A model generated the notes under the pieces. The model saw only the letters and a program-made list of their open reading frames with translations, ran no database searches and was not told the DNA's origin. Shown here piece after piece: positions 33,980 to 45,655 of a stretch of 64,000 bases of DNA. The number at the start of each line of letters is the position of its first letter. The first letter of the stretch is position 1. The position numbers and the translations under genes were made by a program. Source of the DNA: Diaporthe sp. PMI_573 (taxonomy: Eukaryota; Ascomycota; Sordariomycetes; Diaporthales; Diaporthaceae); contig JAJTUP010000139.1 of NCBI GenBank assembly GCA_021399435.1, forward strand, positions 45,400 through 109,399, in the 5' to 3' direction.

Positions 33980-34398
33980 CTGCGACCGACCGCCAGCGGT
34001 TAGAGCGCGTGCCCCGGAACTGAAAGCGAAGCGAGAAGTGAAGGGGACTACTACCCCGGGAACCGACAGGGGTTGTTCCGACTACAAATCTGACGCCAAG
34101 CCTTCCCGATTCGTTTTTACTGTAACGTGATCTCGGCTGATTTCGAAGCACGTGTTCGACTCGGATAAAATTTGTTCCTGCCACCCTTGCTTTGTGTTTC
34201 TTACCATTGCAAACAAACAAAATTGGCAGGTCTTGCCGCTATCTCCGCCCTTGTAAGCGACGTGATGTAATCGCTTCTGACTTCCATCTATGTCGCTGGT
34301 TTCGGTCACCTGGTCAATGTCCACATACACCCATGCTCGCACCCTCAAATATACTTCCTGCCACCATTGCTCACTGCTGACTTCTACGTCTTGGGGAA
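33980..34398. other. Divergent spacer upstream of the Helitron Rep gene
   Basis: A GGGGACTACTACCCC hairpin lies at about 34045-34059. The 5' terminus of the Helitron (TC after an A) probably lies in or left of this spacer but could not be fixed, because Helitrons leave no inverted repeat or target duplication. Confidence 0.35.
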
Positions 34399-37300
34399 AT
34401 GTTCACTCCTGCCACTGTTTGCACCAGTTGTCTCCGGGAATGGACTGATTCTCGGTATCGTACATGCGATAGATGTCGGTCTCGAACACGACCCTACCAC
34501 TGGATTCGACGGCAACCTAACGTTCCTGAGAACACCATCCCTTCAATTCTTCCACCCAACTTCGATCCGTTTCACAATTCTATAAACCTGACGCCTCTAA
34601 CGGGAGGTCCTTTATCAGGGAATCCTCCGCCGAACTGTGTGAAACTTGCTGTGGGCTTGTTAGAAGATGAATTCGATCTGCGAGAGGTGGCTTCGCGAGA
34701 ATTTCCACCAGAAATCTCTTCCTCCCATATTCGGTCTTCTATCAGCCTATACGAAGATGAGATGTTAGCTGCGTCCCAAAGATCAATATGCTGTTCGTGC
34801 GGCAAGTTTTTCACAGGATATGTATATCAAATTGACGATCACGATCATTTCATCCAAACCCACCAAACGAGCTTGGATCGATGTGGCCATCCCGAAGATT
34901 CTTGGGATTTCTGTAGTCAATGCTATACAGCTATTAGACGCAGCAGCATTCCCAAATTTTCGGCGGAAAACTTCGTCAACGTCTCAATGTGCCAGCATTA
35001 TCCATCGGCATTGGAAGACCTTACGCCCGCCGAGGAATGCCTTATCGCGAAATGCCACCCTGTTGGTACGATCCTCAAATTGCGACCTGGTGACCATGCC
35101 TCTCCAACAAACTACAATGCGTTGCGAGGCCACATGATTGTCATTCCGCAAGACCCTGGACCCCTCCTTCAGATCCTCCCAAGCCCTGAACTGAGGTTAG
35201 ACAATCTATTCAAGGTCTTCTGGCTTGGTAAACACCCTCCTACCAATCAGGATCTAAAACCGTTCTTACGCGTTCGAAAGGACAAAGTTCTGACGGCGTT
35301 GCATTATCTTGTCCAGCACAACCATCTTTATCACGATATCACAATCAACCATACGATGACAGACGCCTGGCCTTCCGACTTTATCCCGCCTGAAATCGCT
35401 GATAGCATCATTCATCTTGAGGATCCGGATCATCACGAACGCGAAGGATATACTGTTAGCCTTCAAACTGGGAACTATGAAAATGACTTCCAGGCGGCTC
35501 AAGATGAGGCATTTCTTCCCAATGACAATGATCCGTTCGTGACCGGCTCAGTCTACGCGGATGTCAATGGAGAACGGACGGATTCTAACCTTCGGTTGAT
35601 TGATGCCTTGTTAGGAGTGTTAACAGGCAACACGCGTTGGGTGGATGAAACAGATCAAGCTGCAGATGGTTCGCATGAGCCCGAGCACGAGCATAGACAA
35701 AGAGATTTGCCAACAATCTCTTATGCTATTCACAGCCAGGCTACACTGATGAGTAGCTGGGAAGATCCCCATTATTTCACTGGCGCTTTCCCGACATTGT
35801 TTCCCAACGGCCTCGGTGGCCACCAAGATCAGAGGCCAGTACCAGTGTCACTTAATACTTTTGCACAGTGGGCATTAAGCCACCATAGCAGAAGGTTAGA
35901 GTCTCCGAAACTATGATGTTATTTATACTAACCTTCGCAGGTTTGCTCGCCATAAGACATTCATGTACCTTCTCTACGACGTGATACAGCTGCGCCGATC
36001 ATCTCTCGGAAACGCTATGCTTGTTAAACGCCAAAACTGGAGATCTGTTAGGGATGATATCGCCTCTTTGACTGTCGATCAGTTGCAGACTGCCGCAACA
36101 GCAGTTTCCAATGGACAACCCATTAAGGACCCCGCAGTCCGTAGACTTCAGCAAGGCCTTACAACAATTGGCATGCGAGTACCTGAATCATTCTCCCAAA
36201 AGCTGATGATGCGGACTGAAATTAAAGGACTTATTGTACGGGGTGCCGAACCGGCAATTTGGGCGACGATCAATCCTTCCGATTTACGGAACCCTCTCGT
36301 TCTAATCTTGGCAGGAATCGAAATTCCTGCCGATGCCGTCCCTGCAGCGACCGCGGCTATTCGTCATACAGCAGCAACGTCAAACCCAGTGGCAGTTGCC
36401 CAATTCTTCAATCACGTTTGTAAAGCCATCTTTGATGGTCTCATCCAGTCTGGCACAGGACGTATTGGAATCCTTGGGCAAGTGGCAAATCACTACGGCG
36501 TTGTTGAGACAAACGGTCGTGGCATGCTACATCTTCATGTCTTGATATGGCTTACGGGCAATCTTGCCTTCAGCACTCTGCGGGAACGGCTTGTACGAGA
36601 TGGGGCCTTTGCTCAACGGGTGATACGGTATCTTGAATCTATCATTGTTCACAGCATAAACTCGGAGAATGATAGCATTCCGGAATCAGGGCCCGCAAAT
36701 ACGCCACCTTCTTCTAAGGATCCGGGTTCTGATAACGAATTCCGTCAAAGGCTCACGGCTGATAGCAATGCAGTTGCTGGCAAAAGTCAAATCCATTCCT
36801 CGAACCACACCGCTACCTGTTTCAAGTATCGTCAAAGGGGGCGAGGGAAGGATGCTTGCAGATTTGGTATGCCACGGGACCTTCGGCCGCATTCTGAAGT
36901 GGACGAGCTAGGTGTGGTCCATCTCGCTCGAAACCATGGTTGGGTCAATCCATGGAATCCAGCAATCGCCAGTTGCATCCGATCAAATCACGATATCTCC
37001 TGGATCCCAACCACTACCAAGTGCCTGGCTCTCATCTACTACCTTACAAATTATGCGACGAAGGATGACGTTTCCCCACACCAAATGCTAGTAAAGGCTG
37101 CATTGCTGAAACAAAGCATGGATAAGGCAAAGGCCACTCAGACACCAGATGCTGCCGACATGCGATTTCGGAAAATGGATATGGACCAATTTGCTCTTCG
37201 CTGCTTCAACACTCTGTCTCACGACCGCGAGATTAGCGGTGTACAGATCGCCAACTCCTTGCTTCAGCTACCGACATATTACACAAGGAATTACAACTTT

Positions 37301-37741
37301 GTCCAAGTCAATCTCTGGTGGCTAAGGCGATATGTACGCACCGCCATTGAGTCTACCGGATCACTGTTCGATGGCTCTCCCGAGTTCACAGGCGAAGAGG
37401 AATGCACCTTTCAACCCAAGGATACGGCTCCCGTAAGCCGTTTCGACAACTACAGATGGCGTGGTCCAGATCTAGCTCATCTTACCCTTTTCGAATACTG
37501 CATGTTAGTAGATGTTAAGAGAAGGTCTGACGCAACGACATCCGACGTGGAATTCGATACGACCCACCCCAAGAGCAACACACACGTGCAGTGCATGGCA
37601 CGTACCGAGTCTCAGGTGAAGACCGTGTCCTTCAACGGCCAATTCTCTCAGTACCAGATCCAGGAGGAAGGTGTTTGTGGAGGTCATCCAAACACAACTG
37701 CTATCAAGAATGACCTCGCCGAAGTGCAATTGGGGTTTTTC
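34399..37741 (+). CDS. Helitron Rep (HUH) part, two exons
   Basis: Exon 1 is 34399-35894 and exon 2 starts at 35941. The 46-nt intron (GTTAGA...CGCAG, branch CTAAC) restores Arg. The N-terminus is Cys-rich (CTSCLREW, CDRC, later CSCG and CSQC). A DUF6570-like block follows (NYNALRGHMIVIPQDPGPLL), then the Helitron Rep domain: CFKYRQRGRGKDACRFG zinc segment, the HUH motif GRGMLHLHVLIWL (36518-36538) and the catalytic tyrosine motif YYLTNYATK (near 37036). Rep nicks and joins DNA at the element ends. The frame stays open to the junction with the helicase, where a 1-nt offset at about 37742 breaks it; read without correction it ends at 37789. Confidence 0.88.
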
Positions 37742-37742
37742 C

Positions 37743-40058
37743 CTACCATGGGACCAACTGCCGGCCCTATTTCAACAACACGCTTCTGAGTATGACACAA
37801 AACGGGATGCCTGTTCGAGAATATGGGACATTGTTGAACCCACGCTTTCGCCTCATAATCGCAACTTCGCTAGGAACATGGAGCTCCTTCGGAAATCCAG
37901 AGAGGATGCAATGGTTGACGCCGCTCTCCGTAACGCAACGGCGATATCTCAGGACGACCTCGACCATAACATTGACGATATGGAAATTGCTAATTCCGAC
38001 TTGGATGCCGAAGAATCTCAGGATTCTCCACAACAGGAATTCACCGATGAGGCTCTGATATCGGCATACCATTCCATCGCTACATCTTGGCGCAAGGAAC
38101 TTCATGCCGCCAGCCAGCGTATTCCATTCTTATCTTCAAAAGCGCACCTTGTTCAGTGCCTGCAATCACGAAGTCTTGTGCCTCTTGATATTTTTCGACT
38201 TCCCACGTTTACTACCTCTGGCATTAGATTCTTCCCCAACCCTACACTAGAGAGCTGGAAGCTACAAATCAAAGGCCTTGCTACACGCGATGAGCTTGAT
38301 AACATCGAACCAGAAGAGCGTATTGCACTCGAGGGCGACAGTTTCGGTCCTGATCTTGGTGATGGCACTTTCCACCCTACTCTGAGTTCACTCCAAGCCA
38401 TACCAAACTTAATAAACCTTCGCTCTCGAGTCGGCGATAGCCCTTCTGGCACAACTCTTACCACGCTAGTCTGCAAAGTTCTCCCTCTCAATACAAAGCA
38501 GAGACTTGTTATAGAAAGAGTGCTTTCTGCCGCGATAGCTTGGAGAGATAATCCATATGATGCATCCAGGCGGGATCAGATGCTCCTCTACGTTGGAGGA
38601 GAAGGCGGAACTGGCAAGAGTCGAGTCATCAAAGCCATTGTTGCCGGCATGGACCTTATGATGCGAAAGCATGAGGTCATCCTGATGGCGCCTACAGGAG
38701 CTGCTGCTGACAATATCAGTGGAAATACCTACCATACCTCTTTGGGTATTTCAATTTCCAAGACCCAAAAGCCTACAGTAAGCGCTCGCATCAAAAAGTT
38801 GTGGTCCAGGAAGACGATTATAATCATGGACGAAGTTAGTATGTTGGATTTAACTTCGTTAAGCATGATCAACAATCAGTGCAAGATTGCAAAATCCCTA
38901 GATCGCAGCTCGCCTGACCTCTTTGGTGGACTGCCAGTTATCATTTTCTTTGGGGACTTCTTCCAATTCCCGCCTGTAAAAGGGCCAGCACTGTGGAGAG
39001 AACCGAGACATGGGAATAGTGAGGATGTCAATGGCCAGATGGTCTGGCATCTGTTCAAAGAAGTAATTATCCTCAACGAGCAGATAAGACAAGCACAGGA
39101 CCCCATATTCCGAGATTTGGTCCGCCGAGCAAGGGCTTCTGCCTTGACTGAAGAAGATCTGGCTTTGCTGAACACCAGAGTGATAACTTCTCTTTTCATG
39201 CCGGAACTGGAAGGTGCAACTTTCGTTGCGAAATTGAACGCACTTCGACATCATCTCAATCTCGTCAGAACGGAACACTTTGCTCGATGTCGATCACAAC
39301 GAATTTACATCTTCCCAGCCCAGCACAGCAGAACCACTTCTACATCCTCTTTCCCTCTTTATCTCGAAGACTTGCTTCAACAAAGGGATCAAGGTACTAA
39401 GATCCCTTTTCAAGGCCTTTTCCTCTACACACCGGGGATGCCTGGGGTAATTCTTGCTAACATCTGCACCCTTCTTGGACATGTCAATGGCACACGTGGT
39501 ATTCCTTCGGGTATCGTTATTGACCCATCAGGTGTGCCTTCCCACGACCGATTACACGACATGCAGTTACACTAACAATGGACAGCGGACTTTTTCGAGA
39601 TTGATGACCTGTTCATCTTATGTACTAAACCGCCAGCCTGTGTTCTATTCCGCCAAGAGAATCCGAAGCACCTTGGCTTTGAACATCTCCAGGCTAACGA
39701 CTTCCCTGTTTTCCCTATAGAGAGATCAATCACCATCAAGACATATTCCGTACGGAGAAAACAAGTTCCAATATGTTCAGCATTTAGCCTGACGGACTAT
39801 AAAGTACAAGGGGCGACTCTCAAGACAGCAGTCCTTGACCTAAAAGATAATCCATCTGCCAAGGGTCAAGACATGCATAAGAAGTTTTGTTCTATGCTGG
39901 TCCAACTTTCGCGCCCTCAATCTTTAGATGGTCTGTATCTCTTACAGAAACTTGAGATGAAGGACCTCCGATTTCGTCCACATGATGCGCTACTCACTGA
40001 GATGGAAAGGCTTCATAAACTCGAGGAGGAAACCATACGCACATGGACAAGACAGTAA
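37743..40058 (+). CDS. Helitron helicase part (Pif1-like), two exons
   Basis: The frame begins at LPWDQLPALFQQH, directly continuing the Rep protein one nucleotide out of phase. Motifs in order: Walker A GGEGGTGKSRVIKA, motif Ia APTGAAADNI, Walker B IIMDEVSM, motif III GDFFQFPPVKG, and after a 54-nt intron (39532-39585, GTGTGC...GACAG, branch CTAAC) the motif V/VI region LTDYKVQGATLKTAVLDL. This is the SF1B Pif1/RRM3 type that unwinds DNA during Helitron transposition. Without removing the intron the frame stops at 39575. It ends at TAA 40056-40058; a GTAAGT overlapping the stop could splice to a few further codons. No other stop is seen. Confidence 0.88.
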
Positions 40059-40768
40059 GTTTTGACTTTCTCAATCTACATTCTAGTTATATAATACCGG
40101 TACATTAGAAGCCTATAGATAGATCATAGATACACTACCTGTCAGGCACGGGCAAGGGAGAAGAAACCAGGCGGGGAAGAAAAGGTGATGTGAGAGGACG
40201 GAGTGGTAGCTTTCACCACCCAATCAGGGACTCTTCTGGGCAAGGTAACACGGTAGATCGGTCAACCAAAGGAGCCACAATGACAGCTCAGGAACTGACA
40301 TGCTACCTACTACACATAGACCAATGCCGTACCCTCACAGGTGTTGACGCGCGAGGTGCTAGAGAAAGGCACCTGGCGGAGCTATGAAGCTAACTGTGAT
40401 AGTCCAGGGTGACCCTCGCGCCTGACGCCCAAGGCCATATCCTTGACACTATGTACCTTAATAGTGGCCTCTGATTTTAGCGTCCCACACCAGTCAGAGC
40501 CCGCTATTCCCGCCTTCCACTTTGTTCCCAGCCTCGTTCATAGTTCAATCATTCCAGAGTTCCGGGGCATCTGCCTGCGTCAGCGGGCGTTACCAGTCAA
40601 GTGTCAATGCTGAAGCGTGATGCAGGGACTTCCTAATCGGGTTAGCCGCCAAGGCGGCCCCTGGTCCGCCCGTCGCCCGTTTCGCTACGCCTCCCGTTCT
40701 GAGCCTCACAAAGTAGCCAACTTCACCCACCTCTCTACCCAAAATTTTCGTGCAACACCTTCCACACA
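40059..40768. other. Spacer between Helitron helicase and RING fragment
   Basis: No gene. It contains the GCCGCC-AA-GGCGGC hairpin at about 40643. The RING frame has no coding upstream of its ATG here, so its missing N-terminus is not in this spacer. Confidence 0.35.
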
Positions 40769-41134
40769 ATGGCGGCGGTGGATATGTTGGATAGGCAGAT
40801 GATGGGTGACAGCCCAAAGGTGGAGTGCACTATTTGTATAGACGAGATGAACCTAGGAGACGAGGTGACAGTGCTTCCATGTAAGCACTGGTTCCACGGC
40901 GAATGTGTGGTTCTCTGGCTGAAGGAGCACAACACGTGCCCAATATGTCGAACACCGATCGAGAAGCGAGGTGAAAACACTGCTGGTGGCAACAACGGGA
41001 ATGGAGATAGTGGCACTGGACATGGATCCGGCAGCCAGCAACAGCGTCAAACTTCAGGCGCACGGCTTGGCTCATTTGGCGCACTATTTGGTGGCGAGCC
41101 ATGGTCACCCCAGGGTGGATCAGGTTCTCCTTGA
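40769..41134 (+). CDS. RING-H2 E3 ligase C-terminal part, 121 aa
   Basis: The ATG frame encodes VECTICIDEMNLGDEVTVLPC, KHWFHGECVVLWLKEH and NTCPICRTPIEKR: a complete RING-H2 finger of C3H2C3 type, which recruits an E2 ubiquitin-conjugating enzyme. A Gly/Ser/Gln-rich tail follows. In fungal relatives (RNF126-like proteins) this sequence is the C-terminal third of a 400-500 aa protein; the N-terminal zinc ribbon and linker are absent. The piece could be an N-truncated paralogue captured by the Helitron just upstream, or a short gene of its own using a chance ATG. The finger itself is intact. Confidence 0.75.
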   Translation: MAAVDMLDRQMMGDSPKVECTICIDEMNLGDEVTVLPCKHWFHGECVVLWLKEHNTCPICRTPIEKRGENTAGGNNGNGDSGTGHGSGSQQQRQTSGARLGSFGALFGGEPWSPQGGSGSP

Positions 41135-43899
41135 CCTTCTGGCTCGCAACAACACAACACCCGGGATGCCCGAACTCCCGAGGAGCGGCGGCTGAATTCG
41201 ATTAGAAATCTGGCGGGGCCATCGAACTGCGGAAGGTGTATTCCCATAGAAAGAAACAAAGTTATTTTCACTAAGCCCAAGGCACCCCTATATTCTTCCA
41301 GAATGCAGCTTTTCGCAATGAATGGACACCAAAGAATAGAGCGACAACCTTAAGTTTGTACTTTCATCGGCATGTCAAGTCTCAGCGCCACATGAACCCT
41401 ACTAACCAAAGGTACTCCTCGACTCTGTCTTATATATCGCCAGACTTGGATCTCATGCGACCTCAAATGTATGTTCACTCCACCCATAAACCCTCCGTAA
41501 TCGCTGTGCAAAGATGAGTGCCACATGGCCTTCGATTTTAGACTGGTGTGGTCGGTGAGCAGTGAACGACTTCTTCACAGCCATTGTATCGGGGGGGGGG
41601 GAGAAGGTGTAGACTGAGCCGAACTTTGGAATAACAGAAAATCCCAAGTCCGTCATAGCAGCTTCGAATGCTGACCAGTTTATAGAGCCACGCGACATCG
41701 ACGAGGTCTATCTATATAAATCGACGAGCATATCAAGGATGTGGAGAAATCTGACATTACATTCAGACGTGCAACAGTATCAGTCGGGCTGTACATCCGA
41801 CACGCATGCTTTGCTTCTCTTTGCGACTCATGATGCCTTAAGGAAATACTGAACCGAAAATAGCTTTCTCTTAATGCTATCTATCAGTCAGTCCACCCGC
41901 GCAGCGTAAATAGAACTAGTTCCTTCTACACTTTTGAAAACCGTCAATCATAAGGCGCTTATCCGGGAAAGAACGGGGAGAAAAGTAATCCTACTATTCA
42001 CACTGAATTGAATTACTGACTTATTACCCTTCCGTGCGCCTCAAAAGAATTGGATATTTGCCACCTTTAGATGACGCCACTGTGACCACTCTAAATCGAT
42101 CCGAGATCACACCGCTGTCTCCTTCGGACGGCGCTCATCTTACTCGATGTTCATCTCGTCCAAGTCTTCTTCCAGATAGGCCAGCTGGGACCACGTCCTC
42201 AATCTATGAGCGCAGGTCTTTTTTCCCTTTTTGTCTCATCAAGTGGTACTGCACATGGTCAGAGAAAGACCATGTATTGTAATTTGCGAGAAAGATCTTT
42301 TTAAAATAGTCTTTTGTAACATAGATTTACAGTATGGTCATAAGCAATAGAGTACAGTAGCTGTCACCATTATATTGTACTGTACCTGTAATCTAGATCT
42401 AGAAGTATAGAATTAATTTGGTGGTCAGAGCTTCCCTTGCCATGCTTTCAAAAGTCTCCTTTTTTAAACGCTTAAATAATTGCAACAAAGGAAATCTTAT
42501 GCCGTAAAGACCAGTTGGCCGAATGATGACGAGCCACCAGCGATACGACTAGGCATCGGGTCACGATCACAACATTAGTACTGGTTACAAAAATCCGGTA
42601 AGCTTAATTTACTATAGAAAAAATTGGAATGATAACTACGAGCAAGAAGTCGTCGCCACTCTCGAGCACCGTGCGGGACCCCCTCAACGGCAGCTGTACA
42701 TTACAGGTTCGACTTTCGAATGGGAGAGTCGGGTGCAGTCTGGGAGGTACAGGGTTCTGGTTATAGAGTACTGGGCCCATCAGGTGTGTATTCCCAAGAT
42801 CATGGTGTTAATTTCCAAGTATTGCGTAGATCTGAAAATTGGTTGTGTCTCCATCTATCCTGGTGTTGAACCCGTGGTCGGAGGATTTTATTAAGGCTTC
42901 CTTTTCAGGCGGTACAAGCAGGATTACTTTGAAAACGTCCTTGAAGCTGCGGCGGTTTTGGGCCGGGATTTAGCGATCCCAGGTGGTCCTAGCGCTTCCC
43001 CGTCCCCCCTGTCTAGTCTTCAGCAACCCTTCTGTCTTGCGCGAACACTTTTGTTTATTTTCAAAACACAACCCTCATCTTCTCAGCTGCTGCAACAATG
43101 TCGCTTATACCAAAGCTTGTGGAATACATGGTTGTGGTTCGCCACATAATATACAAATCTTTTGCTACTATAAGCCAATTTGTGATAAGTCGTTCATCCT
43201 GCTATCATCCTTTCTCTTGAAACGAGGTCTGAGACGAAACCCTATCTCTCGCTCTCTGCGATATGGTGGAAAAGGTAGGCTCAAGCTCGTCAGACCACGA
43301 CATGGTCACGCACTACCTCTTTCGACGACGAAGAGGATAACGGGCTCATTACGTTAGATCCTACATCTGTGGCCAAACTCATCTGAGATCTCACTCCCCG
43401 TGCTCAGCAACTAACCGATTTCTCCTTCTGGGCCACCGTGAAACTGTCCGCCTAGCGCCCACAACTTGGGCCCACCTTTGACTTCCCAGTTGGCTCTGCT
43501 TACAGCCTGCTGACCAATGACCAGCCGCTGAGGGCCAACATCCCGTCATGCTTCACGAAAAACCTTGGATCGTCGTTGTACTATTCCACCCGTGCCGGTT
43601 CGCGCTTGGTGATGGGAACATTGCAAGCCGTTCTCGACGAGACGGCAGTAATGATCATACGATTTACGTGATCCCACAGCCGCAGCTCTTCCCAGATCAC
43701 TCTTCTCCGAGCCGGTCGACATCCATGCAGGTGTCACGCAGCGTCATCAGGCAATTCGCCTTCGGCTACGACTGTTGCTCGTGGCACATTTATTCAGAAG
43801 CTTCACCCTACCTCTGACGCAGATGATGGAAGCAAACGGGGCAGCCGGACCTTGCCTACCCTGGTTGATTTAACTAGTAAAAAGATGCGGCACAGAGAC
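41135..43899. other. Long gene-poor stretch
   Basis: No gene is supported over 2.7 kb. A G10 run lies at 41590. A 52-codon open stretch on plus around 43481-43670 (DFPVGSAYSLLTNDQPLR...) reads like protein but is not recognised; it may be part of the DDE element whose end lies at 43.9-44.1 kb. Confidence 0.4.
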
Positions 43900-44128
43900 T
43901 GCACAACTAATTACCTACCGGTAGCAAACAAGCTGCTCCTCTTCGCGAAGGAAATCGGGCCAGAAGCTATCGTGCTCCTTTACATGCTCATTTCGCCCAA
44001 GCCGAGGTGTTTTCTATCCACCAGGTGAAGCGACTGCTATGGTGCGGTAATTCTCCCGACTTCAATATGATTGAGCCAGTCTGGCCAGTCTACCTCTTCC
44101 TCGCCCAGGAGTCCCGGTGCACATTATG
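43900..44128 (+). pseudogene. DDE transposase C-terminal relic
   Basis: Across two frames the plus strand encodes KEIGPEAIV, then APLHAHFAQAEVFSIHQVKR and LLWCGNSPDFNMIEPVWPV. The last motif is the SPDxNxIEPxW signature of fungal DDE (Tc1/IS630-like) transposases. The EDNAPAH block before it has lost its catalytic Asp-Asn through a small deletion at the frame change. Only the last quarter of a transposase is present. Confidence 0.6.
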
Positions 44129-44380
44129 ATTCCTGAAAGATCAAGAGCTGATTGGTTGAGCGCCGAGCAGCGAAGCTGCCTGAGGCCCTTATGGAGAGTA
44201 GTGCATAAAAGGGACCACCTCCCTTTTGATTTTCCCTTCTTCTTTCTCTGCCTATTCTTTTTTCCCCCCCAACAATCTACACACCCGCAAGGCTACCTAT
44301 ACGCACCACCCTCCTCTCTACGACGCTTGCAAGTTTTTTTTTTTTTTTTTTGAAGTCTTCAGAGGCTCTTAGTTGTAACT
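44129..44380. other. Promoter/leader of the four-TM gene, with T18 run
   Basis: An 18-nt T homopolymer lies at 44334-44351, 30 nt before the start codon. A pyrimidine-rich leader of this kind is common at fungal transcription starts. Confidence 0.4.
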
Positions 44381-44908
44381 ATGGATACTACCGAAGCTCT
44401 CGACTTTCTCGTGGGCGTAGCCGTCGTTGCCCTCTGGAGCTTCATGGGCACCATGATCGGCTTCGACATATACAACCTGGTCCCGGCCTTCAACTGGATT
44501 TTCGACTTTGTCCTCATCGAGGGGACCGGCAGCAGCAACCTCAAGTGGGCCGTGGCCGTCGTCATTTTCACCTTTCTCCGCCTCGTCCTCACCTTTCTCG
44601 TCTTCGCCGACATGTTCGGCGTTTTCGGGGACGATGACAGTTGTTGGCAGGATGACGAAAATGAAATCATGCTCCTCCTGAGCGTCATCTCGGTGCTCTA
44701 TCTCGGTCTCACCCTGCCGCCGTGGGTCGCCGTGCTCCGGCGCGGCTGGGGCGACGTCCTGCGCGCGGCAGGACACGGCCTGGACGCCGGCCGCGCCGAC
44801 ATCTACTGGCGCTTCGGGATTGCCGTGGTAGTCTTCTGGGGGCTTATCCTCGCCACCTGCATTGTGCTGTTCCTGGCTAGTGGTCTCTTGGTCAATGCGT
44901 GGAAGTGA
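44381..44908 (+). CDS. Small four-TM membrane protein, 175 aa
   Basis: One uninterrupted frame runs from ATG (MDTTEALDFLVGVAVVALW) to TGA. Four hydrophobic segments are visible at about residues 8-30, 55-80, 95-115 and 143-170. An acidic loop GDDDSCWQDDENE lies between the second and third. There is no cleavable signal peptide pattern. I do not recognise the family. GC-rich third positions and the clean frame argue for a real gene. It stands alone between transposon relics. Confidence 0.6.
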   Translation: MDTTEALDFLVGVAVVALWSFMGTMIGFDIYNLVPAFNWIFDFVLIEGTGSSNLKWAVAVVIFTFLRLVLTFLVFADMFGVFGDDDSCWQDDENEIMLLLSVISVLYLGLTLPPWVAVLRRGWGDVLRAAGHGLDAGRADIYWRFGIAVVVFWGLILATCIVLFLASGLLVNAWK

Positions 44909-45440
44909 GGGCAGCGTAAGCTAAGCCAGACCCAGAAGCCGCAAAACAAAGACCCCAAGGAAGGAGGAGATCAGGCCCCCAACCGAGACGTGGAGAAGGG
45001 CGGCGACGACGATAGATTGTCGAAGGATGCCTCATTTAGGTTGAATTATTCAGGGCCAATCGAGGACGGATTGACTAGAACGAGGACGGGTGGCGGCCCA
45101 TTGGACAGTCATGCTACTACTGACTAAGGAGCTCAAGCAGGGAAGACGACCTGAGAAGCGGATGATTGGGTGTCGATGATTCGGCGGGCTGGAGAAACAA
45201 TTTGGATGGGATCGGGGAGAATGCTGGGGGGTGTGGCCAAAAGGCGGGAAGGCGGGAAGGCGGGACGCGTCGCAAAGTTTGGAGGGAAGGAGAGGGGCGT
45301 GACTCGAGGGCGCCGACCGTTCTTTTTTTCACGGGGGATTTCATCAAAAAATGGAATATATAAGCCTAGCCCCACGCCAGTCAATACTGTTCATTTTCTA
45401 CTATTCATTTTCATTCTACAGGCCGGCATAGAGGCTGCCT
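44909..45440. other. Intergenic with short tandem repeat
   Basis: Three tandem copies of AAGGCGGG lie at about 45240-45266. No gene. A CTACAG acceptor-like site at about 45415-45420 precedes the hAT N-terminal relic. Confidence 0.4.
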
Positions 45441-45655
45441 CCTCCACGCCGCCGCCTTCCGAGCCGTCAACTAGTTCAGCCTCAACGAAATATGCACCCA
45501 TCAGATTTCCAGATTATGAGGCTTGGACGACTGATAAATTTGAGCGGTTCCCCGGCTTCACGATATGTCACGACCCTTCTCGAGAGCGGACATGGTGGTG
45601 GCAATTCGGATTCAGAATGAAGGACAACAGGTCACAGCCCAACAAGATTGTATAA
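45441..45655 (+). pseudogene. hAT transposase N-terminal relic (BED-type start)
   Basis: The frame encodes a Pro/Ser-rich start, then [20 protein letters not shown] and [15 protein letters not shown]. This is the typical beginning of a fungal hAT transposase just before its BED zinc finger. It stops at 45655, where copia-derived sequence on the opposite strand begins. Only about 70 residues remain. Confidence 0.5.

Larger units (their letters stand above)
34399..40058 (+). mobile_element. Helitron, coding extent only
   Basis: The interval covers the Rep-helicase gene of a rolling-circle (Helitron) transposon. True ends were not located. The 3' end should show a short hairpin followed by CTRR and lie beyond 40058. 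A candidate hairpin GCCGCCAAGGCGGC with a nearby CTGG-T occurs at about 40643-40665, but its spacing is shorter than usual. The neighbouring RING-H2 fragment (40769-41134) and the 320-aa ORF (33017-33979) could be passengers. Confidence 0.85.

Noticed and set aside
34045..34059. GGGGACTACTACCCC hairpin as the Helitron terminal hairpin
   Set aside because: Helitron terminal hairpins lie at the 3' end; this one is upstream of the Rep start.
37733..37745. Canonical -1 programmed frameshift site in the Helitron
   Set aside because: The phase of the run does not form an X-XXY-YYZ heptamer, and the required shift is +1, so a sequence error or mutation is more likely.
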